From Gyrodactylus bullatarudis (taxonomy: Eukaryota > Platyhelminthes > Monogenea > Gyrodactylidea > Gyrodactylidae), in contig SSNU01000081.1 in assembly GCA_012064415.1 (NCBI GenBank), positions 179,110-243,109 on the forward strand: 64,000 bases of DNA. The letters run 5' to 3'. Shown piece after piece: positions 13,790 to 25,432 of this stretch. The position numbers were made by a program, and so were the translations under genes. The notes beneath the pieces are model-generated. The model had not been told where the DNA came from, did not search any database, and saw only the letters and a list, made by a program, of their open reading frames with translations. The stretch's first letter is position 1; each line of letters begins with the position of its first letter.

Positions 13790-13993
13790 GTAGTGTTTAC
13801 ATTTTCTACAGAAATCCATGGATTGCATATTTGAATTTTGTTTTGGAATAAAACCAACTTTCTCTAGCTGAGTAAAGCCAATGTCTGACAAATGATTGAA
13901 TAAAAAAAAACTTTCTAAAAATATTTTAAATCTTTATTTATAAAAATAAGCAGTTTGAATGAAAATATATCATATGAAGAAGGTCTACCAAAA

Positions 13994-14270
13994 TCAATCA
14001 AGTTCATCAAATGAGGATGGCCTTTGAGTTTCATTAGTCTGAGGGGGTTCATCGTCACAATTCTCCTTAACCATGGTCTTCATTCTGTCAGTTGTTTGGA
14101 TCAAGAGATCTTCCGAGTGATGGTAGACTTCCCTGATGAGTTCGTTGATTTCATCGAGATTTGATACCTTGGCCATTTCAAGATTATCAAACTTTTTGAA
14201 TAGAAAACTAAGTACTTTCACCATTAGAGACAATTCCTTTCCATTGAGCTGGATATTGTCCTTGGTTAAG
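13994..14270 (-). CDS. C-terminal exon of an unrecognised gene
   Basis: The frame is open on the minus strand from about 14270 down to the TGA at 13994. It encodes roughly 90 residues: KDNIQLNGKELSLMVKVLSF, then a hydrophilic helical stretch with NLDEINELIREVYHHSEDLL, then an acidic, proline-containing tail ending SFDELD. An AATAAA poly(A) signal lies about 60 nt past the stop (near 13935), as expected for a terminal exon. The codon mix looks protein-coding. No ATG opens the frame and a stop lies just upstream of 14270, so the exon probably starts at a splice acceptor (possible AG near 14268). I do not recognise the family; a processed pseudogene fragment is the alternative. Confidence 0.5.
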
Positions 14271-17200
14271 CTTGATTAAGGAATATTTCTAGTATTACAT
14301 ATCTTATGAATAGAGCACCAAATTTACTACTTTTTTGTTGAAAATCAATTCATTTTTAGTCGATAACACAAAGAAAATTAAGTATATTATTCGTCCTCTG
14401 ATTGGTTAAAGTCTGCATGTATTCAATATGAATTCATTGGTCAATACACCGTCTATGGGGAATGTATATTTACCATGTCGATATATGGATGTGTTACTCA
14501 AATCAATTTCATTGGTCAATACCGCGTGGCTCAAAAAGTTTTCGTGAATATTGAAACTGGTTTCTAAAATTTTAATTTACAACTTTGAAATATTTTTCAG
14601 AACAAGAGCTCATTTTATAATCATTCGCAAAAATAGTTCCTATCGTATCGGGACTAATCATGGAATAATAAATGGCTGGTTTTTTACTAATGAATTTACG
14701 CCTCTTCAAGGGAAATTTATAACACATGATCATAAAATGTGATTGGAATAGTTCATTAGAATCAGAAAGCAAACCAAGAGACAACATAGCAAGCGAACAG
14801 TGTTAAATTCATTCTAGCTTTTGATCAGATTACAAGATTCAAATTTGATTCAGAGCTGAAGTTACTGTTGCCTGTTATAGGAAATTCTTGCCAGGAAATA
14901 ATGAATAATGTTGATATAAAATTGAATTACATCTTTGAGTATGCACACAGTGGCATCATTTTATCCCCCTTAAGAGCACAATTGAAAAAAAGAAAGAGGA
15001 CTCAATGATAAAAGATCAAAATACTTGGCAATGATTCACTTGACCTAATCCAGTTGATAAATAATTTAATCTCTGCCTTCTCAATTTATATATATAGATA
15101 CGTACGTAAGGAGTTTTTTTTAAGAAGCTTAACTAAACTCTCCCCCACCCTCATTTGACTATATAAAATGAAATTATCAATCATCTCATATTTGTTAAGA
15201 TGAATCTAATCTTCCTTTTTAATCTAATGGGGAATACTAGATCATTATAGTCAACATATTTTTAATGTAAAATATTTTTTGTGAAACTACTCTCAAGTAT
15301 GCACATTAGAAATTTACTTCTTTCAATCACTTTCTCTATGAGCTTAAATAAATTACTAAGAATGAAAGCCCCTGATGGTGAACTATCAAAGTAAACAGAA
15401 GATTCTCTCTACGCAATTGGTTATTGAAGGGAAAAAACGCTTTACACAAAAAAAAGATTCTCCTTTAGCTAGTTACAAGTGAATCCCATGAGCAATTACT
15501 TGATACCGATCCTCAACTGTACCTGAGTTTTCGCTAAGCGTTCCTACACCAATTGCAGAAGCTGATAGTCCAAATTAGTTCTTAGCCTGCATTAGTTAAT
15601 CAAGAAAAGATTTTGAGCTCTGTCACACCCTGCCCCTATCATAGCTTTTCATTGATTTGAATATTTCTATTGATAAAGAAATAATGAAACTCACTTAAAA
15701 TTAAATATGAGAGAATTGATGAAGGCGTAGAAAAGATTCTCGTTCAACTGTCGCAGCATAACTTCCGACTTGAGGCTAAATGGAAGTACACAGGGTTCAT
15801 TAGTTCTTCTGAGATTTGCAAATTTTTAATAAACCAACTTACTATGGTTGTAGTATGTCCTTAAGGATGGATCTTCTAATGTGACCCTGTGAGAGGCTGT
15901 CAACATTTGGGATACGAATCTGAAATATAAATTATTTTCATTTTGTGCTTAGATTTTAATTGGGATCTGAGCTCAATTTTCAGGCCTTATTTTAATACAC
16001 AAAAAGTCCAAAAAAAGGTAACGAAAAATATAAAGCTAGTCGATATAAAGATTAGAATTAGCCGTGGAGGTATATAGGAACCTACTGTTTTCGAGAAAAA
16101 GTTACACTTTTAAATTTTGGATCATTCCCCTTCGTGATAATCAATAAATTCTAATTTTTCCATTTCCCACAATAATGAGGAATTTTTGTGAATTTCAAAT
16201 TCGAATTCTTCGTCTAATGTTGATCTTGAATATCTGCATTTAACTGCTTCAAATCTTAGAAATCGATAAAAATTATGAGCTCGAAAGTTGAAAAAGTGGA
16301 AATTTGGTGCATTTTCAAAATTGAAAAAACGGTCTAATTTTGGTCAGATTGAATTTTTTCAGAAATTTTTTTCAATTTCTACAATTTATTGGCTTATTAT
16401 TGATTATGGAATTCGAAAAATAAATTCTTTCCTAACTTTCTGGAGAAAAATATTGAGTTTTTTTTGTAAATCATCTCAATGTCAATCAGGTTTATATTAG
16501 GCAGAGGCAAAAGTATCTAACCGGGTTTATTCCCATTTTCCTGAAATTCCCCAAAAATACACAGAACTAATTCCAGTTTTTCGAAAAATGTCACAATCGT
16601 TTCTAAAGCTAATTGATATGGAGTTGGGAATCTATGATTTTTACAGAAATCTCGATATTTTCATCAAGAATTCAAATTTGTTAAAGATTTTCTGAAATCC
16701 TACTCATGCTGCCCACCTCTACGATTTGAAGAAAAAAAAATTCATTAGCTTACTCAGGAAAATGAGGAAAAAAATTTGTTTTTGAATTCCATGATAAAAT
16801 GAGTTTCTAAAAAAAATTTCAAACTGGACAAAATTGAATTTTTCAATGTTTGAGCTAGAAAATATTCTCTTTTTAAATTCGGTCCTAGAACTAGGGATCA
16901 AGATTAGACCGGGAATTCAAATTGGGCCATGGGGATAACTCGTGGTTTTTAAGAAAATTTTAGCACAGAATTGGTGAAATTTTCAAATTTTGAGCAAGCG
17001 CCAAATTCTCATTTTCTTAAACTTTGATTTCATAGTCTAGAAAAGATCAAAAGATGCTAATAGTTAAACCTATCGAGAGGATAAGAAAACCATTCTGGTA
17101 TTTTTGAGATTTGTTTAAATTTGCGTAAATTATAAAATAGATTAGATAAGATATTGTTTCAACCTGGGTAATAAATGAGAATTTCCGACTTAAAATAATC

Positions 17201-17280
17201 GCCCTATATATAGGGCGAACCTCACGAAAGGGTTAAGGTTTAGCCTTAGCTGCTTTTTCTAAATACACAATGTTGTTTAC
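14271..17280. other. No gene seen; dispersed repeats
   Basis: No supported gene. If the 13994-14270 exon is real, its upstream exons should lie here or beyond, but I could not identify them. About 16040-16930 contains copies of the two dispersed repeats described for 1-3588 and 5137-6404, including ATGGAGTTGGGAATCTATGA at 16618. Confidence 0.4.
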
Positions 17281-18661
17281 TTAACCGTAGAAAAGGTAGC
17301 TTACATTAATTTTTGACTCATCCAACTGCATATCTCCGACGCCAAAAAAGTTTTTCATAACCTTTTCCTGGTAAAGCCTTTCTTTGGGATCTTTAAAAGT
17401 TCTCCGATGATTCAGAATGATCGAGGCACTACCCAAGTTGATCCATTCGACAAATCTTTTCTTGACTGAATTTTTCACGTCAAACTTTATCTTTTCTTCT
17501 GGGAGATTTTCAGAGTTTCTAAACTTGACACCTTTAGTGCCAGAGGATTTCTTCCGTTCCTTGACAGGTTCTGAAGATGTGAGTCTTGGGGATTTCTCTT
17601 TGATCTCCAAGTTTTCTGGTATTGCCAGTTTTTGGCCAAACATTTCAGTTAAATCTTCCAAAAGTGTAGCCTTGCAATCAAAGCCAACTTTTTTGATGTT
17701 ATGTTCAGTTCTCTCTTGTTTGATGCAACTCTTTATCTTGGCTTCCTTCTTAGGACCAGGTTCTTTATGTTCCTTTTGAATTTTGTCTTCTTCGTCGGCT
17801 GAAGACAGCTCAGACTCAGATTTTGATGATTCGTCATCAATGAATAAATCTTCCATCATTTTTGTTACTGCTTTGGTTACATCACAGGAAATTGGTTTTT
17901 TTCCAATATCATCTAGTTCGGATTCACTGTCGCTGTTTCGATCTTCATCTGAGGTAACAACTGGGTCATCGTTAATGGCAAAACAGTCTCGAGCATCGAG
18001 GATCACTTGACCCGGAATACCATCTTTCTTTTCTGATAAAAAGTGATACTCCTTTGCAGCCGGATTACTATGAAAATGTGACCTACACCAGGCTGGCTCT
18101 GGAGATATCTGATCCCGAAGATGCAAGTTTGCTGTGTAACACCAATCTGAACAAAATCTCTAACATTAATAAAAAAATGGTTAATGAAAATTGTGATAAA
18201 TCAGGAAAAACTTACTTTTCTCTCGGTTATATCATATACTCGTTTGTGTTTAAGGCTTATGCGAAATTGTTGATTTTTCTTGGCCTCTTTAAGGCATTGA
18301 CAACAGAGGGGATAGCCGCATTGATTTTCTGCATTCCTCTCTACAGCGACATCGTCATATTGTTCTCTTTCGAGCCATGGAAGCTTTTAAATTGAAGCCA
18401 TGTTAATTGCGAACAGTTTACAAGAAAAAATTTTGTTTTTGGTATGATTGTTTTTAATTTTTTTCCAAGGACAGAATATTCAGAATTAAAGCAAAATCCT
18501 TCTCTACTTACAGCTTTTGAAATTATTTCTTTATTGACGTCATTCATGGAAAGCCGCTCGACAATCCAGAGAGCCATGCGTAGGCACATTGCTTTCTGAC
18601 GTCTGGTTGTCTCATAGTCTTCTTTCTTTGCTTGAAAGGGAGCTTTTTCTGGAATTTTCAT
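17281..18661 (-). CDS. RPAP2: RPAP2/Rtr1 RNA polymerase II CTD phosphatase
   Basis: The three-exon model is 18661-18512, 18383-18216 and 18159-17281, joined in phase 0 by introns of 128 and 56 nt; it encodes 398 aa. The Rtr1 zinc-binding domain is clear: CGYPLC (Cys72, Cys77), then VYDITERK, then FCSDWC (Cys109, Cys113). RPAP2/Rtr1 proteins dephosphorylate Ser5 of the polymerase II C-terminal domain and help import the polymerase. The middle is acidic and serine-rich, and the C-terminus has an FVEW segment as in RPAP2. Vertebrate RPAP2 is longer (about 600 aa). A GT donor follows each exon and AG precedes the next. The reading frame continues 20 codons upstream of the chosen ATG to an AG at 18723-18722, so the N-terminus is uncertain. 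An 8-codon upstream ORF overlaps the start by ATGA. It is the third gene of a same-strand cluster. Confidence 0.88.
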
Positions 18662-18720
18662 TTTGTCGAAATTGGGCCGATCATTTTGATCGAATTTTTG
18701 AGTGAATTGGTCAAAAGTTG

Positions 18721-18724
18721 CCTA
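18721..18724 (-). promoter_or_regulatory. Candidate splice acceptor between DNAJC24 and RPAP2
   Basis: The minus-strand TTGAATTTTAG ending at 18722 is a good 3' splice site, 91 nt after the DNAJC24 stop and 60 nt before the RPAP2 ATG. I see no first exon for it in the space available. It could receive a trans-spliced leader, or an exon located further upstream inside the neighbouring gene. This is inference. Confidence 0.35.
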
Positions 18725-18812
18725 AAATTCAATGGAAATTAGTGTAAATCATTAGATAGAAATAAGACGAGGAAAACATAAGCTAATGGTTTCTCTGAAG
18801 GAAATAATAAAT

Positions 18813-19343
18813 TTATTTATCATAAATAATTCTTGCATTGAGGGAACAATCGGAGCATTGGATGAGGCAAGCTTTAGACAACAAGAATACTTCATCAATA
18901 ACATAAGCTCCACTGCATCGACAGTCATAAGAGAAGTAAGTGTTACTGTCCTCAGTGAACTCATCAAACTCTGATAACTTCAGCTCAAATTGAACTGGCA
19001 AGGAAGGATTCTTCATGCGAAGTGTTTGCTCTTTCAGAAGGATATCATACCTGAATAAATAATATGTATAGTTACTTTAAAGTAGATAGATGATAGTAAA
19101 AAATAATTACTTTTTTCTTTTTTCGTCATCGACAAGTATTCTTCCTGCCTCTTCGACTAGCATGAATTTTTTCGTTCTTTCTTCAAGACTATCCTGGTTC
19201 TGATTTTTATCTGGATGGTTCATCAGGCGGAGAGCCTTCAATTTTGCTTTAATAACACTACTATCTGCATCGGGAACAACACCCAAGACCTGATAATAGT
19301 CTTGCTGGGAAAGAGAAATAGAACAGGTTGATTTAGAGTTCAT
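18813..19343 (-). CDS. DNAJC24: DPH4/DNAJC24, J-domain protein of diphthamide synthesis
   Basis: Two exons, 19343-19111 and 19050-18813, with a 60-nt intron; the codon split at the junction restores KYD, typical of J-domain ends. The product is 156 aa, close to the usual 149. Residues 14-80 form a J domain (DYYQVLGV, then HPD at 43-45). The C-terminal half is a CSL zinc finger with CRC and CSDC pairs. DPH4 supplies iron and electrons to the Dph1-Dph2 enzyme in the first step of diphthamide formation on elongation factor 2, in the cytosol. The ATG at 19343 is the first in frame. A strong acceptor-like TTTCTCTTTCCCAG ends at 19305 inside the N-terminal codons, so a different 5' exon is possible. 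Only 95 nt separate it from RNF113A upstream. Confidence 0.88.
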
Positions 19344-19438
19344 TGCAAAAGGATAAAAGAATAAAAAGATGATCAATGATAAAAAATAGTATTAACATCT
19401 ATTTACAGGGTTGATTTACATGGGAATTTTAGATTTCA

Positions 19439-20770
19439 TTAGTCACTTTCCTCTTCGCTTGTGTTGCAGTATTCTAATAATTCCGGTTTAGCACCATCCA
19501 TTCGTGTAATCAGGGGAACATTGAGGTCAGCACGTCCTCCGCCCAATCGGTCATCTTCTGGTATTTCCTTTTCATCGTCTTCCTCTTCCTCTTCTGATTC
19601 AACATAGAGTTCTTGTTTCTTAGTTTCACCAAAATCGTTCTTCTCCCTATCATGGTGACAACAGCTGCCACCGGCTTCGTCATGATGACTGTGGCCATGT
19701 TCAGCATCTTCTTTGTCACTATCATCTTCTGAGTCGATTTGGCCAAGGCCATAATTCTTTTTGGCTTTTTGAGCTTCCTTGCGTTTCTTACGCTGGCCAT
19801 CGATGAGTTTTTGTATGTTTGGAACTGACTTGAACGTACCATTGGTATCTGTTTGGCAAATGTAACACTTTTTGGAACGCTTCAGCTTTTTTATTGCACA
19901 GGCACTACAAAAGTAGTGATTGCACCTAAAAAGGATCAAATTATAGTCGTTTTAGATAGAAATAGAAGAATATAAAAAGAACAAACTTAGTTTTCACAGG
20001 ATCTTTGAATGGACCTTGACAAATCTGACATTCATCAGGCACTCTATCATCTTCTTCGTCACTGGCATTGTGAATTACATACTTGTCGTCATCTTCCGCG
20101 TCATAAGTGCCCTCTTCGATTTCCTGGTCTATTTGCCAGCCAGCTTTGTAGTCTGTCCTGTCATGAAGAAATTTACAACTGTCACCAAAACTACAAAAAC
20201 CAGTTTCTTTATAATCTTTGCAAATATCAGGTTGATAATCCCATCGAATGGTAGCCCTTAAATGGGCTGGTGCTCGAATCGGTCCGTCTTTGTTGAATCC
20301 ACCATAAGCATTACCGATAGATGTTTCACGCTTTTGTAAATACTTAAAGTAATTGTTCTTGCCTTTGTAATTTTTCTTATCTATTTGTTCATCGTCTTTG
20401 ATAATCTTTTGAGCATTTTCGAAAATAGCCCGAGCATCTTTGTCAATTTCTGTATGGATTTCAACTGTAGCGGTAGCACCTTGATCCTTAGGCCCAGATA
20501 ACTCTTCTGACCTGTTTGCTGCGTATGTAGATGGAGGAATTTCTGCTTCATTTTCGTTTTCAATCACAGTATTTTTTAAAACTGATTTGCTCTTTTGCTT
20601 AAGTGGATTAAAATCTCTTTTTTTATCGATTTTCTGGATTTTTGTTTCGTTATCAGAGGACGAGTCAGAATCATCTTTAATAATAAAATATTTGAATTAC
20701 CTTTTCTGCTTCGAACAGCCTGTCCTTTACGTTTTCTGATGAAAATGCACGTATTTTCTTTTTCTGCCAT
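19439..20770 (-). CDS. RNF113A: RNF113A/Cwc24 spliceosomal RING finger protein
   Basis: Three exons, 20770-20701, 20674-19987 and 19925-19439, with introns of 26 and 61 nt, give 414 aa in one frame. The order matches RNF113A: basic N-terminus, acidic serine patch, a PIRAP...WDYQPDICKDYKETGFC block, a CCCH zinc finger (Cys175, Cys184, Cys190, His194; CX8CX5CX3H), and a C3HC4 RING starting at Cys239-Cys242. The RING is rebuilt across intron 2 as KTKCNHYFC. Members are ubiquitin ligases and splicing factors associated with activated spliceosomes (yeast Cwc24, Drosophila mdlc). After the RING there is an unusually long tail with a His/Cys-rich patch (HGHSHH...CCHH), an acidic run and a final EESD. 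It is the first gene of the three-gene cluster. Confidence 0.93.
20675..20700 (-). other. 26-nt intron of RNF113A
   Basis: The interval begins GTAATT and ends TTAAAG on the minus strand. Removing it joins RSRK to DDSDSSSDNE across a split GAT codon, restoring the family pattern of basic stretch then acidic serines, and puts the downstream 390 residues in frame. Leaving it in shifts the frame. An acceptor at 20615 (86-nt intron) also keeps frame but deletes the acidic patch and has a purine-rich AG. An assembly indel is the other alternative. Confidence 0.6.
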
Positions 20771-23440
20771 GTTCGAATTTGTTTTTACAATTAGTCTATT
20801 TAGAACACATAAATTTCGTGTTGAATTGATATTTGTTTAAACGTACTTTACAAATTAAAAGTTTATTCAATTTTAAAACATTTAACAGAATCTAAATGAG
20901 CTGAAGAAAAAGATTATATTTCATTTTTCTGAAAATTTTACCAAGCTTAACGAGCCAGAATTCTCTCCTTGTTTCTAATAATTCGAGGTTTATTGAAGAA
21001 AATATATAAAATTAATATTTGTGAACTCAAGTTTAATCTACGGTATGATATACACTTATCTCAATCTTTTGTTCAATACTTGTCTCTTTTTAGAGACATA
21101 TCCAAGGCTTTATTTCGATAATAACTTCTTCATTCTAGATAAATAATTCAGATCACTGTAGATCTGTGTTTTGATTGGTCCGCTTTTGAGATCATATACT
21201 CATACATTGGGAGAATGGATCAGAGATATATTTCACATAGACTCTTGGCTAAATCATCCCTTCTCCCTCCTACTCTTACTAAAATTCTATTCAAATTATT
21301 TCATTAGAATTCATCTCATATATTCCAGTGACAAGTAGAGTCGACTACTTCTCCAAGACAAACTGAAAGCTAAATAAATTGCGAAAATAAAATAACAGAA
21401 AAAAGAGAACTTTATCTCGAATCTAGAAAGAGAAATTGTCGAGATATTCTTCTTTTTCTTCAAACAATTATTCGGATTATAAACACTAATCCCAAGATTG
21501 TACTTGTTTGAGATTTTGAATAAAGGAAATATCTCTTTGATTGGATTTATCACCTCAAATGTTTGCAGTGAATTGGTTCAGATCAAAAGTTGTCGATTCC
21601 TCTGTAAAGGATGAGATCAAAGGAAATCTCGGATCAATTAAATCGTGAGTTTTTATTTCATTATTTTTTACAATTAAATCCTATTTACTCTTTCCCTTTT
21701 AATGTACTTTGGAATACTCAATTCTAAATCCCTCTAAAATTCTCCATTTATTGTCAATACATACATAGAGTAAAAAAATCAAAAATAATATTTAATTCAT
21801 TCAGTAAAGTAGTTAATCACGAAAATACCAGATTCCCAATGAATTTCTACATACGTGCGTATGAATAATTCAAAATTTGCATATGAATGAAATTGTGTTT
21901 CATGTCTGAATTATCAATATGATTATTTGTATTAAAGTAGTTATTTAGTAAAAATTATATCAGTTAAATGCACTATACTCCATTTCTTAAATCTCTCATA
22001 AAAATATCGATATACATTAGGGTTAGAAATAATTTTTAACTTTTTGAGTTTATACGTTGATTTGATAGAAAATAATCATTTGAAATCCTATTGAACCATA
22101 AAATGATAAATTTTTAAGCGTCAAACAGAAATGTGTTCTGGGAAAAAAATCAATGACTTTAAAGGGGGAGGAGGTTCAATGTATAAAAAAAATTTTTTGA
22201 TTTCGAATTGGAAAAATCAAGAAGAGTAGTAAAACTGGGTATTAATCTACTTATAAGTAGATGGGAATTACAATGTGTAACAAGGTCTTTTTGGATCGAT
22301 AATTTCTTCAGCCAACAACAGACGAGTATCCACTTGAGGTCACACCTAACATTTCATTACTACACCTCGATAAGTCAACTTTCTTTAATATTATTTTGTT
22401 AGAGAATTTGAATCCATCCCCTTTTTAATTCATCAGAATAATGAACAGGAAATTAGAATTTTCCACTCCTCTTTCTCTATGTGACTCTTGAAATGTACTT
22501 CTCACTCGTTATTCTCATCTTGAATTTGATTCTCCCCACCCTCCACTATTTTAAACATGTCCCTTTCTCCACTCCACGCACCCACCCAACCTACATCTAT
22601 CTCCGACAATCTGGATGATCTCAATAAAGCATCAGAAAAAAATCATGTACAACAAGGTATGTATGTGAAATTGCGTAGTCTCCCTTAATTCCCCATGAAT
22701 AAATTCAAAATTAATAAAGATTATCATCAGTATGTTGTATATTACCTCAAATTGGCATTTATCGATTTTCTTTTATTATTTTTTGAAAACATTCCATTAT
22801 CCTCTTCACTTTACTAGGGAAAAATATCAACTAACTTAATGTAACTAACTAACTAACTTGCTTTGTTGAAAAATGTTCATATTATTATTATTATAAATGT
22901 AACAAATAATTTTATTGTTCTCTTTTATAGAACTCCCATATAAATTTTCATCCTTAATTAAAAAAAGGCACACTATGGATTGAAAAATTTACTAATTTTC
23001 AATCAAACGTAGTAAAAGTTGAAGAATAAATCAAGAATAAAAGGCAATTTTTCTATTTTAAGAGTCGTATGCAAAAGACTTTTTCTAAAATTTCAAAAAA
23101 TCAAGATATATCTTTACAATTTTATCACCTTTAGCTGTAAAAATATATCTTCTGGGTTAAAGGCTTGAAAAAGCTTTTAAACTCTCTGCTTTAAATTCTA
23201 GATAGATATTCAATTTATTACATCTTTTGTCGATATTGATTTGGAAATGAAAAATCTTCAAGATTGTGTTATTATTTTAAACTTTTAATAATTTTAAAGT
23301 TACGCTATAAGTTACGATCCCATAAGAAATGTAAGATCAGTACCTTTTTATCTATATTTTTTTCGATAAAGGTACCATTTCAAACTCATAACTTAGCTTT
23401 GATAATCTTAAACGCTGGTTATAATCAAAAATAATATTTT
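20771..23440. other. No gene seen
   Basis: Upstream flank of RNF113A, followed by AT-rich DNA without a supported gene. A short CTAACTAACTAACTAACT repeat lies near 22845. Confidence 0.4.
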
Positions 23441-23930
23441 TTGATGAGAATCATAATTTGTATGAAGAATTGTTTCTCTCGTTTCTTGAAGCTAAAATTC
23501 AGATTAGTTTTAAGATTGTATCTATCTCGTCTTAACTGGATTAATTTTTTCATCAAGATATTGAATTTGATCAAGATTTTTTGGTATCTAGGTTACGAGG
23601 TCCATATTCACCATATGAAGAAAAAATCAATTTTTAAGAAAATCATGGCATCTCAAGTTAGTGCCAAATCTCCGTTTTTTTGAGCTTTAACGATCAAAAG
23701 TTGATTTTTATGATCACGATTTGTTAGAGAAATCAATTATGCATAATCAGATTTTGAGAATCACCCTATTATCTTGTGAAAATCGAATTTTAATTTTTCG
23801 ATCACTTTTACAACTTGAAAATCGATGAAATTCAAATGATCAAAGAACAAGTTCATCTTAAGTTTTATGGTGATCCTATAAATCAACCTTTTATCCCTCT
23901 TTGATTCTAAAATTAAAGTTCAAAATTGGA
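23441..23930. repeat. Copy of the dispersed foldback repeat
   Basis: The stretch from TTGAATTTGATCAAGATTTT to the Ser/Lys-poor AT-rich end shares blocks with the palindromic element at 43961-44581 (for example CAGATTTTGAGAATC and GATCACGATT). There is no coding capacity. Confidence 0.45.
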
Positions 23931-23958
23931 AATTTAGCGGGATTTTTTTAGATTGGAT

Positions 23959-24246
23959 CTATTTAGCTATTTGGGTAGTGTTCTCGTTTTCTTTCTGTAT
24001 GGAATTTTTTTTTGACTTATTTTGTCGCTGTTCAATTTCATCAGATATGAAGAAGAATTTTCTATCCAGTTCAATTAGTCTGTTGACAAAATGATTACGT
24101 AATTTAGTTTGGTCATTGAGTATAGAGAAGTCAGTTAAAAAATCTTTATTAATATCAAGTTCTTTTAGTTGTTGAATTTCGTTTTTGAGTACCTGAATTT
24201 CATTAATGAGTGGTTGATTATAGTTTATTGTTGCCTTTTCAAACAT
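23959..24246 (-). CDS. Possible small coiled-coil protein or orphan exon
   Basis: An ATG-initiated frame of 95 codons. The predicted peptide is helical and charged, with heptad-like leucines and isoleucines (EIQVLKNEIQQLKELDINKD), then LRNHFVNRLIELDRKFFFIS and a polar tail. The composition is more protein-like than other open frames nearby. I do not recognise it. A short upstream ORF (ATGACCAATGTTTGA) overlaps the start. There is no clear poly(A) signal just downstream. It could be chance in AT-rich DNA. Confidence 0.3.
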   Translation of the reverse strand: MFEKATINYNQPLINEIQVLKNEIQQLKELDINKDFLTDFSILNDQTKLRNHFVNRLIELDRKFFFISDEIEQRQNKSKKNSIQKENENTTQIAK

Positions 24247-25425
24247 TGGTCATGTTAGATGTTACTTTGTTCTTTCTTGAGAATTTTTTAAAACTCCAAA
24301 AATTTTCCATCTTTATTCAGCTTTACTTGAACAAAAATACCAAATAATATCGAGTATTACTTGTCATTAATTTGGATCTTTCCTCTCAAAAATGAATGAT
24401 AAAATATATTTATAAATAAAATACTAGATTTAAAATCAAAATTAAAAATTAAACACTCAAAAAGTTATCCAATTCCCATAACAAACCCAGAGAGAAAGAG
24501 AGACAGTTTTTGTGTACACATTCGAGCATAAAAGAACAAGTTTTGTTATATTCGCACGTACCTGTACATATAATGTGAAAAGGTATACATTCTTTTTGAT
24601 AAAAAACAATAGCATACCAATAGACTTGATGACTCTCTCTTACCATTGTTTCTTTTATTCCCCATTCCATTCTGGCAATCTAACATACACACAAATCTAA
24701 AAATTTTATAGACTGCACCAGAAATAGAGAATGAAAAAAACTAAAGAACGTAGATTGATTTCGTCAATCATAGAATAAAATAAATGAAATGTCGTTCGTT
24801 AATGGATTTATAAATAAATTATATCCCTGATGACGAAATCAATATTATTATTAGTTATTAGTTCAAAGAATATAAATATATACAGATGGATGGATTATTC
24901 ATTCAGAGGCAATTCCAACTTTTCCCGATTGAATTATCAATTCAAAGAATTATTTTGTATTGAAGCCAATCTTGAAAATACCTTACTTACTCAAGTTTAG
25001 TAAATTTTCAAATAACCGCTCAATTTTCAATGAATTCTCTCTAGTAAATTTTTAACTTTTTTTCAAAAATAGTAATCTGATCTAATGAGAATATAGGAAA
25101 ACTATGCATAATCTTAATATGGTACTTAGTTTTTGCTATTCATGAACTCTGAAAAGGCTTTAAGAGTCTCAAAAAGTTCTTTAATTATGCCTGACACTAG
25201 GTAAAATATAGGTTTTTTCGGGTTGATACTAAAATATATGAGTTATTAGTCAGAAAAATATTGACTTTTTTAAAAGAGTTTTCGTCTTCAGTGGCTTGAC
25301 CTTTGTTTGCTATCCAAAATCTTAAATTGAACCTCAAGTAAAATTTTCATGCTTGTTCATCACGATACTCCTCTTCATTATAAGTTAAGGCGTAGAAAAA
25401 TTCAAAACTCATTTAAAAACAAATA
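24247..25425. other. No feature recognised
   Basis: No supported gene, RNA or long repeat. Confidence 0.4.
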
Positions 25426-25432
25426 TTTTCTC

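Noticed and set aside
17417..18010. Plus-strand open frames opposite RPAP2
   Set aside because: They are shadows of the minus-strand exon, explained by its biased codon composition.
19510..19842. Second minus-strand frame inside RNF113A exon 3
   Set aside because: Lys/Met-rich shadow of the acidic and basic codons in the true frame.
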